Of a stretch of 12,831 nt of DNA, positions 7,392 to 12,831 are shown in pieces. Every line of letters starts with the position of its first letter. The first letter of the stretch is position 1. The stretch lies in contig DASXXM010000254.1 in NCBI GenBank assembly GCA_036503065.1, forward strand, positions 1 through 12,831. The letters run 5' to 3'. The translations under genes were made by a program, and so were the position numbers. This stretch comes from DATEPR01 sp036503065. Its GTDB lineage: Bacteria; Actinomycetota; Actinomycetes; Mycobacteriales; Pseudonocardiaceae. The notes beneath the pieces were generated by a model that saw nothing but the letters and a program-made list of their open reading frames with translations, ran no database searches and was not told where the DNA came from.

Positions 7392-8129
7392 TCAGTCCCG
7401 GACCGGAAAGCCGTACACGTCAACGACGACACCACTCGCTGCGGCAGCCAATGCCAGTGCGGCCGCGGTGACCAGCCGACCGGTTTCCGGGTCCGCGGTG
7501 GTGACATCCGCGGTGGTGCTCAGTTGCCAGCGGCACGGTTCGCGCGTGCGCAGCGGCCCGAGCGCGAGCGGTGGCGGTGCCGTCCTCGACCTGGCCAGGT
7601 AGCCCGGCCAGAAGACGGTCAGGAACACCGGCTCCCGCTCGCTGATCAGAAAGTAGCTCTGCTCGACGTTCTGATGTTCGTCGACCGTGAGTTGCCGCCC
7701 GTCCTCTTCGCCCGCATAGGGCTGCACTATTTCGATCACCTGGTCGGGTGGGATTGGTTGCTCCGCGTACACCGAGAGGTCGAAGTCCAGCTTGGCCCAC
7801 GGACGTTCGGCGTACATCATGCCGTTCAGCCGGATCGTCAGGCCGCGGATCAGCCGCTCGCCGTCGGCCAGTTTGGCGTCCTCTGGCCGTTCCTGTCGTT
7901 TGGGCAACGGCCACGCGCGGGCGTAGTAGGCGACCTTCCCAGGGTCGGCCGGGACGGCGACCGGTCCGTAGAGCAGTACGCCGTTGTCGAAACTGAACCG
8001 GTCGCGGTGCACGCGCAGGCCGGGGTCGTAGCGCCGCAACAGCGCGGCGACCTCGTCCACCCGCTCGGCGGGCACCACCATGGTGGGCCCGGCGGCCAGG
8101 TGTTTCGCGGTGCGGTCGAACAGGCCCAT
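7392..8129 (-). CDS. Conserved-looking protein of unknown function in the type VII-type cassette
   Basis: 245 aa, family not recognised. It looks soluble and mixed alpha/beta, without a signal peptide. Notable features are the N-terminal MGLFDRTAKHLAAGPT and a rather acidic middle with several aromatic patches (VLLYGPVAVP, 51-60; YFLISEREPVFLTVFWPGYLA, 159-179). The C-terminus has a hydrophobic Ala-rich helix (219-231) followed by GVVVDVYGFPV (233-243). That ending, a helix then a strand carrying D-x-x-G-F, recalls some DUF4261-like or immunity-type proteins, but this is a guess. The ATG at 8129 follows the upstream stop by 10 nt, with GGGAG only 3 nt before it. Its place directly after the WXG protein and its membrane partner suggests a role as accessory, chaperone or second immunity factor. 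That is inference from position alone. Confidence 0.75.
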   Translation of the reverse strand: MGLFDRTAKHLAAGPTMVVPAERVDEVAALLRRYDPGLRVHRDRFSFDNGVLLYGPVAVPADPGKVAYYARAWPLPKRQERPEDAKLADGERLIRGLTIRLNGMMYAERPWAKLDFDLSVYAEQPIPPDQVIEIVQPYAGEEDGRQLTVDEHQNVEQSYFLISEREPVFLTVFWPGYLARSRTAPPPLALGPLRTREPCRWQLSTTADVTTADPETGRLVTAAALALAAAASGVVVDVYGFPVRD

Positions 8130-8139
8130 GCGTCTCCCG

Positions 8140-8682
8140 TCAGGGTAGGACGACCCCTCGGTCGCGGAGCCGGTCGGCGAGCGCGAGCCGCGCCGGTCGT
8201 TCCCAGATGGTCTCCGGCATCAGCATGGCCAGGAACAGCGCCACGTACAGACCGACGAAGACCAGTGTCGCGAGTACCAGGACGACCTGCCCGACGAACA
8301 GCCCGGACCGGGCCAGGGTGCCCAGCACCGCACCGGCCGATCCGGCGGGCCGGGCGACCGGCTTCGGCGCCACCGGCCGGAGGTCGTGCCAGCGCCGTTT
8401 CGTCCGCACGACGAGGAACACGACGACCGCCAGCGAGTAGACCACTTCGATGGCCAGCGCCACCCAGAACCCGGTGACCGACGTCCGGCGGATCGCGCCG
8501 AAGAACCCCCGGAGCAACGCGGCCACCAGGGCAAGGATCAGCGCCGAGACGACCACCAGCAGGACCCGGCGCAGCCAGTAGCGGAAGCCGCGCTCGTACC
8601 AGGTGGTGCCGAGCAGGGGCACCCGCTCGACCGCGATGCCGCGGGGCAGCGCCGATCGGGGCGGGAACCGGACGTGCGCCAT
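8140..8682 (-). CDS. Three-helix membrane protein coupled to the WXG-type protein, candidate immunity protein
   Basis: 180 aa, family not recognised. Three hydrophobic helices are evident: residues 39-63 (VLLVVVSALILALVAALL...), 71-92 (FWVALAIEVVYSLAVVVFLVV) and 127-154 (LFVGQVVLVLATLVFVGLYVA...). A basic cytoplasmic-type loop with RTKRRWHDLRP and a Pro/Ala linker (93-118) separates helices 2 and 3, and there is a charged C-terminal tail. The ATG at 8680-8682 makes TGATG with the stop of the preceding 444-aa gene and has no ribosome site, so its translation probably depends on ribosomes finishing that gene. Such tight coupling keeps two products near equal and is common for partners. Since the partner ends in a glycine-rich hydrophobic segment, a membrane immunity role is attractive, but a secretion accessory role is also possible. 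An in-frame upstream ATG at 8709 is less likely. Confidence 0.8.
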   Translation of the reverse strand: MAHVRFPPRSALPRGIAVERVPLLGTTWYERGFRYWLRRVLLVVVSALILALVAALLRGFFGAIRRTSVTGFWVALAIEVVYSLAVVVFLVVRTKRRWHDLRPVAPKPVARPAGSAGAVLGTLARSGLFVGQVVLVLATLVFVGLYVALFLAMLMPETIWERPARLALADRLRDRGVVLP

Positions 8683-10016
8683 CAGAAGATCGACGTGATG
8701 CCGTGCCACACGCTGGTTGCCATGTGCCCCAGGTCTTTTCCGGTCTTGACGGCACTGTTGCCGACCCCGTCGACGACACCCATCGCGACGCCGTGCTGCT
8801 GGATGTCGCCGCCCCAGTTCTCGTCGATGAGGTTGTGGCCGAAGTCGCCGACGCCGATCGCGACCACCCCGCCGACGGCGACGCCCGCGGCGACACCGAG
8901 CACGGGCGCCCCCGCGATGCCGAGCGCCGTCGCCCCGGCCGCGACGCCACCGGCGGCAGCGCCGCCCGCCAAGGTGCCAAGGGCGATGCCGCCGATGTTG
9001 GACGCCGCCTCGGCCGGATAGGCGATGGCCGCGGGTCGGCCGTACTTGTTGATGTCGTCCTGCGCGCCGAAGTAGGTGCCGACGCCGGCCGCCGCGATGT
9101 CGATGACCGGGACGTCGGCCGCTGCCTTCAGCAGGCCGGTCAGGCCGTCGGCACCCTTCAGCGCGTTCCCCACCGCCGGGATGTCACTGGTGCTGAAGCC
9201 GAGCGCCTTGGTGAACAGGTTCTCGTGGCTGGCCGCGGTCGTCACATCGCTCTTGACCGACTCGAGTTCCGTCTTCGCATCGCCGAACTTCTGGGCTCCC
9301 GCGTCCGTCCACGGCCCGAACCGGCCGTTGGCCAGCCGGGCCTCCTCCCGCGCGTTGACGACCGCCTGCTGGACGGTCTTCTGCATGTCCGGGATCTTGC
9401 TCTCCACGTACTTGCGGTAGCCGGTCGGCAGTGCCCAGAAGCCACGCAGGGCGTCGGCGAGCGAGTTGTAATCGCCTGGTGCCAGACCCTTGTCGCCCGG
9501 CGCGATCTGCGCGTACACCTTCTGCAACTCGCCCGCCGCCTGGGTACGTGCGGTCGACGCCGCCAGCATGCAGTTGTTCCACAGGTTCTGGTAGGCGACC
9601 CGCCAGCTCTCCTTGTTCGGGTCGGCCAGGCATACCTGCGGGCCGCTGCCGTCCGCGCCGATCGGCACGCCGGCCTTGGTGGTCTGGTCGGCGGCCTGTT
9701 CCAGCGCGTTCTCGATCTTGGCCAGGTCCACGGCGAGCTGGTCCACGATGTCGCCGGTCTGCGAGATCACCAGGCCCAGCGCGGTGGCACCGGTCGAGTC
9801 GCGCTCCCACGCCTTGGTGAACGCCGACGCCGCCGTCCCGGTCCAACTGGCGTCCGCGACGATCCGTGTCACGCGGCTGTCCAGCGCGGTCACCACGTCG
9901 GTGATCTCCGGGACGTAGCCGTAGAGCGTGCCCGAGTACGCGGAGAGCCCGTGGATGTCGCCACCGATCCAGTTGTGGGCGAACGCGGCCAGCGGCGACG
10001 GCGATTTGGCGCCCAT
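8682..10016 (-). CDS. WXG-type secreted protein with glycine-rich hydrophobic C-terminus, candidate type VII effector
   Basis: 444 aa. Residues about 30-110 look like the two-helix WXG100 hairpin: a helix from YVPEITDVVTAL to IVADA, the turn WTG (58-60), then AASAFTKAWERD and a second helix ending near ALEQAAD. Residues 135-275 are mostly helical and charged, with Cys129 and Cys149 flanking PNKESWRVAYQNLW. Residues 338-390 form a long glycine/alanine-rich hydrophobic stretch with repeated GxxxG spacing, followed by a conserved-looking tail (DFGHNLIDENWGGD to GITSIF). There is no Sec signal. WXG proteins leave through type VII (ESX) systems, usually paired with a helical partner; the 102-aa gene just upstream fits. 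A glycine-zipper C-terminus resembles membrane-depolarising effectors such as staphylococcal TspA in principle, not demonstrably by homology. The ATG at 10016 has AAGGGG 7 nt upstream, overlapping the previous stop. Confidence 0.85.
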   Translation of the reverse strand: MGAKSPSPLAAFAHNWIGGDIHGLSAYSGTLYGYVPEITDVVTALDSRVTRIVADASWTGTAASAFTKAWERDSTGATALGLVISQTGDIVDQLAVDLAKIENALEQAADQTTKAGVPIGADGSGPQVCLADPNKESWRVAYQNLWNNCMLAASTARTQAAGELQKVYAQIAPGDKGLAPGDYNSLADALRGFWALPTGYRKYVESKIPDMQKTVQQAVVNAREEARLANGRFGPWTDAGAQKFGDAKTELESVKSDVTTAASHENLFTKALGFSTSDIPAVGNALKGADGLTGLLKAAADVPVIDIAAAGVGTYFGAQDDINKYGRPAAIAYPAEAASNIGGIALGTLAGGAAAGGVAAGATALGIAGAPVLGVAAGVAVGGVVAIGVGDFGHNLIDENWGGDIQQHGVAMGVVDGVGNSAVKTGKDLGHMATSVWHGITSIF

Positions 10017-10027
10017 GGCGGGTCCCC

Positions 10028-10336
10028 TTACTTGATCTTGCCGGGATCGGCGATCTGGCCGAACAACTGGTTCAGCGTCTCGTCGGTGTGCTGGTAGTTG
10101 TCGTGTGCCTGCTGCAACTTGACGCCGTTGTCCGCCATGTCACCGGCGATCTGCAGATGCAGCAGGCCGATCGCGTCCACGAGCGAACCGAGGCTGCCGT
10201 CGAACGCGCCGGAGCCGCTGCTCGGTGGCGCGGCAGGCGCCATCGGCATGATCTGCTTGAAGATCCCCGACTCGGTGTGGAAGGTGCTCGCCGCGTTCTG
10301 CAGGTCACCCATCACAACGCCGTAGCCACCGCTCAT
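10028..10336 (-). CDS. Small EspC/WXG100-like type VII secretion target
   Basis: 102 aa, helical hairpin size. An N-terminal helix (about 8-30) is followed by a Pro/Gly/Ser-rich turn region (31-50, including GAFDGSLGS) and a second helix (51-94). No W-x-G is present, so it is EspC- or DUF6317-like rather than a classical WXG100 protein. The end of helix 2 reads YQHTDE, which fits the YxxxD/E export signal (Tyr81, Asp85) of ESX substrates. It probably pairs with the 444-aa protein encoded 11 nt downstream, serving as co-secreted partner or chaperone. The ATG at 10334-10336 overlaps the previous stop (ATGA) and has GAGGAG 6 nt upstream, so translation is both coupled and independently strong. 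The frame stays open further upstream, but that part is shadow sequence inside the previous gene. Confidence 0.85.
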   Translation of the reverse strand: MSGGYGVVMGDLQNAASTFHTESGIFKQIMPMAPAAPPSSGSGAFDGSLGSLVDAIGLLHLQIAGDMADNGVKLQQAHDNYQHTDETLNQLFGQIADPGKIK

Positions 10337-10677
10337 CCCTGGCTCCTCAGTAGTGCCTCGATATCGCTGTCCTGCCACCGCGCGGCGTCCTGGTCGACCG
10401 GTGGGTCGACGACCACCAGGTCGACCTCGGCCCGCCCCATCAACTCGCTGGCCTTGGACAACGGCAGACTCACCCACGGCTGCACCGGCCCGAGTGCGTC
10501 GACCAGCCGCTCGCGAGTGGTGAACACCGGCAGCATGCGGCGCCCGTCGGGCAGTCCGCGCACCTCGAATACGACGTCGTGGCGGCCGCCGCGGTTCCGT
10601 GGATGTGCGGGCACGAAAACCAGCCCGGGCTCAGCCGGCCGCTGTCCCCTGGGATGTCGCGGTGTTGCGTCAGCCAT
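10333..10677 (-). CDS. SAV_915/SseB-like small protein, first gene of the type VII-type cassette
   Basis: 114 aa. After a variable 20-residue N-terminus, the core VFVPAHPRNRGGRHDVVFEVR then LPDGRRMLPVFTTRERLVDALGPVQPWVSLP (42-72) matches, from memory, the SAV_915 domain related to the SseB N-terminal domain. That domain is often found beside WXG/ESX-type genes in actinomycetes. Its biochemical role is not established; a cytosolic accessory or chaperone role is usually assumed. No membrane segment is seen. The ATG at 10675-10677 has no good ribosome site but a TACGGT -10 lies 6 nt upstream, suggesting a leaderless message and making this the operon's first gene. Its stop overlaps the next ATG by 4 nt (ATGA). 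The frame stays open to 10752, but that extension would run into the terminator hairpin upstream. Confidence 0.78.
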   Translation of the reverse strand: MADATPRHPRGQRPAEPGLVFVPAHPRNRGGRHDVVFEVRGLPDGRRMLPVFTTRERLVDALGPVQPWVSLPLSKASELMGRAEVDLVVVDPPVDQDAARWQDSDIEALLRSQG

Positions 10678-10683
10678 CGGGCC

Positions 10684-10713
10684 ACCGTAGACGAGCGACC
10701 CCGGCCATGCCGA
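10684..10713 (-). promoter_or_regulatory. Candidate promoter of the type VII-type cassette
   Basis: On the minus strand TCGGCA (10708-10713) and TACGGT (10684-10689) are 18 bp apart and resemble -35 and -10 boxes. The -10 ends 6 nt before the ATG at 10677, as expected for a leaderless transcript. It lies just after the terminator of the preceding exporter gene, consistent with a fresh transcription start for the cassette. Confidence 0.45.
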
Positions 10714-10728
10714 TGGAACGGGCCGCAC

Positions 10729-10771
10729 AAAAACGGAGCTGGGCCGATCCACTGTGGATCGGCCCAGCTCC
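10729..10771 (-). terminator. Intrinsic terminator of the DHA2 exporter gene
   Basis: A perfect inverted repeat has arms of 18 bp (10735-10752 and 10754-10771, GGAGCTGGGCCGATCCAC and its complement) around one central base. On the minus strand it is followed by G and then TTTTT (10733-10729). It starts 11 bp after the exporter stop codon. Stem strength plus T-tract on the correct strand make this a strong terminator. It also insulates the cassette downstream. Confidence 0.9.
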
Positions 10772-10782
10772 GGTTCGGCGAG

Positions 10783-12831
10783 TCAGATGTCCGAGTGGCT
10801 CAGCACCACGTCGTGTACGCCGTCCTCGCCCGCGTTGACCTGGCGGTGGCTGCTCACCGGCGGGTAGCCGCTGGCGATCACCGTGTAGTCGCCTTCCGGC
10901 AGGTTGCCGAAGGTGTAGCCGCCGGTGTCGCTGGTGTTCGTCATGGCGACCACATTGCCGTCTGCGTCGACCAGGGTGACCCTGGCGTTGACGACCGGGC
11001 GGCCGTCGTCGGCGGTTGTGGTGCCGGCCAGGCTGGCCGCACCGGACAGCTCGACGTCCGTCACGGCGTCGCCGCTGTCGGAGACCACCAGGGCGCTCGC
11101 GTACGGGCGGTAGCCCGCCGCGCTGACGACCAGGGTGTAGCTGCCGCCGAGCAGATCGCCGAACGTGTACCGGCCCTCGGTGTTCGTGCCGGCCGCGCCG
11201 ACAACCTCGCCGCGGATGTCGGTCAGGGTGACCGTCGCGCCCGCCACGAGCTCGCCGCCGCCGTGCACGACGCCGGTGGCGCGGGCCGTGCCGGACAGGA
11301 TCACGTCCATGGTCACCGTGTCGCCCGCGGCCCGCAGTGTGGCGGCCGACGGTTGGTGTCCGGCCGACGACGCGATCAGCACGTAGGCCCCGTCCAGCGG
11401 CGCGACCAGCCGGAAGCTGCCGTCCATGGCGGACGTGCCGCGTTCGACCTGTTGACCGCCGTGGTTGGTCAGGGTCAGGACCGCGTCCGCGGTCGGCGTG
11501 CCGTCGGTGCGCCGGACGTGGCCGGTGACCAGCGTGCCGTTGACCTCGTGGTGTCCCACACCGTTGCCAGAGAACCCGACGGGTACCGCGTCGACCGCGC
11601 CGTTCAGCGCGTGCTTGCCCGCGCCGACCAGTTCCGGCTCCGCGTACGCCAGCGAGTCCAGTTCGTCGTCCAGCGAGTCGTCGACGATGGTGCCATCGGG
11701 CAGCGGGGCGCCGCCGCCCTCGCCCTCGGCCATGGCCTGGACGGCCGAGATGCTGCGCAGCGGGATCTCCTTGATCAGCACGGTGACCAGGAAGGCCACC
11801 ACGCCCACCGCGGCGACGACCCAGAACACCAGGTCGATCGAGTCGGCGAAGCCCTTCAGGAACGGCGCCGCCAACCGGGGGTCGATCCGCTGCAGGAAGG
11901 ACGAGTCCTGCAGCAGGCTGCCGGTACCGGTGCCCTTCAGGATGCCCAGCACCGGTGCGTTGACCGGGTTGTGCGTCACGGTCGGGTCGGCGAGGGCCTG
12001 GGCGAACGGGCCACCGCGGACCGCGCTGGTGAGCGCACTGGCGATCTTGCCGCCGACCGCGTTGAACAGGATGGACAGGAACACCGCGACACCCAGCGTG
12101 CCGCCGATCTGCCGGAAGAACGTGGCCGACGCGGTGGAGACGCCCATGTCCCTGAAGTCCACCGCGTTCTGCGCGGCCAGGGTCAGCGTCTGCATGCACA
12201 GGCCGACGCCGGCGCCGAGCACCAGCATGAACAGCATCGGCCGCCACATCGGCGTGGTCGCACCGACCGTGGTGAACAGCAGCGAGCCCGCCACGATGAA
12301 CATCGAGCCGAGGACCGGGAAGATCTTGTACCGCCCGGTCCGGGACGTGATCTGGCCGGACACGACGGACGCGCCCATCAGGCCGACGATCAGCGGCAGC
12401 ATCTCCAGGCCGGACACGGTCGGCGAAGCGCCGCGCACGATCTGCAGGTACTGCGGAATCAACGTGATGGCACCGAACATCGCGGCACCGACGACGACGC
12501 CGGCCACGATGAGCGTGCTGAACACCTTGTTGCTGAACAGCCGCAACGGGATCAACGCGTTGTCGCCCATCAGCTTCTCGGTCACGATGAAGGCAATAAC
12601 ACCGATCGCGCCGATGGCGTAGCAGAGGATCGAGGACAGGCTGCCCCAACCCCACTGCTGGCCCTGCTCCGCGACGACCAGCACCGGCACCAGGCCGACG
12701 ACCAGCGTCACAGCGCCCCACCAGTCGATCCGGTGGCTGCGGGACTGGTGCGGCACGTTGAGCACCCTGGCGACCACGAACAGGGCAGCAAGCCCGATCG
12801 GCACGTTCACCAGGAACACCCAGCGCCAGCC
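10783..12831 (-). CDS. DHA2-type MFS drug exporter with three C-terminal carboxypeptidase-regulatory-like repeats (5' truncated)
   Basis: The gene enters from the right edge; 682 codons are visible, beginning GWRWVFLVNVPIG, the signature just before helix 6 of 14-helix EmrB/QacA-type proton antiporters. Numbering from the GTG at 12819, helices lie near 3-20, 33-50, 63-80, 99-120, 139-157, 167-185, 193-212, 235-255 and 328-349, completing TM6-14. GASPTVSGLEMLPL (130-143) and RYKIFPVLGSMF are also typical of DHA2. The family normally ends shortly after the last helix. Here an acidic linker (about 360-428) leads into three repeats of about 82 residues (429-510, 511-593, 594-675), each with G-x-V, A-x-V-T-L-T, G-x-Y/F-x-F and G-x-Y-x-L-x-x-S-A-x-G-Y-type strands. 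It probably exports a drug or metabolite; the role of the extension is unknown. The gene ends at a strong terminator. Confidence 0.9.
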   Translation of the reverse strand, partial: GWRWVFLVNVPIGLAALFVVARVLNVPHQSRSHRIDWWGAVTLVVGLVPVLVVAEQGQQWGWGSLSSILCYAIGAIGVIAFIVTEKLMGDNALIPLRLFSNKVFSTLIVAGVVVGAAMFGAITLIPQYLQIVRGASPTVSGLEMLPLIVGLMGASVVSGQITSRTGRYKIFPVLGSMFIVAGSLLFTTVGATTPMWRPMLFMLVLGAGVGLCMQTLTLAAQNAVDFRDMGVSTASATFFRQIGGTLGVAVFLSILFNAVGGKIASALTSAVRGGPFAQALADPTVTHNPVNAPVLGILKGTGTGSLLQDSSFLQRIDPRLAAPFLKGFADSIDLVFWVVAAVGVVAFLVTVLIKEIPLRSISAVQAMAEGEGGGAPLPDGTIVDDSLDDELDSLAYAEPELVGAGKHALNGAVDAVPVGFSGNGVGHHEVNGTLVTGHVRRTDGTPTADAVLTLTNHGGQQVERGTSAMDGSFRLVAPLDGAYVLIASSAGHQPSAATLRAAGDTVTMDVILSGTARATGVVHGGGELVAGATVTLTDIRGEVVGAAGTNTEGRYTFGDLLGGSYTLVVSAAGYRPYASALVVSDSGDAVTDVELSGAASLAGTTTADDGRPVVNARVTLVDADGNVVAMTNTSDTGGYTFGNLPEGDYTVIASGYPPVSSHRQVNAGEDGVHDVVLSHSDI
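10795..11535 (-). repeat. Three tandem carboxypeptidase-regulatory-like domain repeats in the exporter tail
   Basis: These are protein-level tandem repeats of about 82 codons: 11290-11535, 11041-11289 and 10795-11040. Shared positions include the segment VxGxVxxxDGxP...AxVTLTD, a central GxYTFGDLxGGxYTLxxSAxGYxP and a closing VxxDVxLSG. Repeats 2 and 3 are the closest (NTEGRYTFGDL vs DTGGYTFGNL). The pattern fits the seven-stranded beta-sandwich of PF13620-type domains. DNA-level identity is lower, so the duplication is not recent. Confidence 0.8.

Noticed and set aside
7384..7398. GACT-N6-AGTC inverted repeat near the end of the 245-aa gene
   Set aside because: Only 4-bp arms and it overlaps coding sequence; chance occurrence is likely.
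8703..10097. A 464-codon plus-strand frame opposite the WXG-type gene
   Set aside because: Composition is typical of antisense frames in high-GC DNA, and the minus-strand frame has the WXG hairpin, ribosome site and coupled neighbours.
10670..12721. A 683-codon frame in another frame of the exporter, and a 385-codon plus-strand frame at 11465-12622
   Set aside because: Both are shadows: the 10783-12831 frame contains nine hydrophobic helices and three recognisable repeats, while these are Arg/Gly- or Ser/Pro-rich without motifs.
1..12831. CRISPR arrays, tRNA/rRNA genes, insertion sequences, attachment sites and riboswitches
   Set aside because: No regularly spaced direct repeats, no transposase-like protein and no recognisable RNA gene or aptamer core were found on either strand by eye; small or divergent RNAs could be missed.

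Overview
The window is high-GC DNA with strongly G/C-ending codons, GTG starts, start/stop overlaps of the TGATG and ATGA type, and likely leaderless transcripts. The gene content (actinobacterial branched-chain keto acid dehydrogenase, SAV_915-type protein, ESX-type secreted helical proteins, a DHA2 exporter) points to an actinomycete, most likely Pseudonocardiales (Amycolatopsis/Lentzea/Saccharothrix type). The genus is inference. Twelve protein genes are supported, two of them cut by the window edges. I see no rRNA, tRNA, CRISPR array, insertion sequence or phage gene.

Left block (1-2380, minus strand): a compact bkdA-bkdB-bkdC operon encoding E1-alpha, E1-beta and the first 46 residues of the lipoyl E2 of the branched-chain 2-oxoacid dehydrogenase complex. 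This complex makes isobutyryl-, isovaleryl- and 2-methylbutyryl-CoA for Val/Leu/Ile breakdown and branched fatty acid or polyketide priming. A 386-bp divergent intergenic region (2381-2766) carries a TACCGTT-N12-AACGGTA inverted repeat that could be an operator for bkd.

Centre (2767-6454, plus strand): an M20 metallopeptidase with all expected metal and catalytic residues. It overlaps by 11 nt a 753-residue protein with a pentapeptide-like beta-helix body and a C-terminal two-helix membrane anchor. This pair converges, with only 6 bp between stop codons, on a minus-strand class I methyltransferase.

Right-centre (6461-10677, minus strand): five tightly packed genes form a type VII (ESX) secretion-type cassette. 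They encode a SAV_915/SseB-like protein, a 102-aa EspC-like helical protein with a YxxxD signal, a 444-aa WXG-type protein ending in a glycine-rich hydrophobic segment, a three-helix membrane protein coupled to it by TGATG, and a 245-aa unknown. The methyltransferase follows but probably has its own leaderless promoter. The WXG protein and its coupled membrane protein look like a possible membrane-acting toxin and its membrane immunity partner. This is the strongest candidate for an undescribed system here. No secretion machinery genes lie in the window.

Right edge (10783-12831, minus strand): a 5'-truncated 14-helix DHA2 drug exporter with an unusual C-terminal extension of three carboxypeptidase-regulatory-like beta-sandwich repeats. 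It ends at a perfect 18-bp hairpin terminator with a T-tract.
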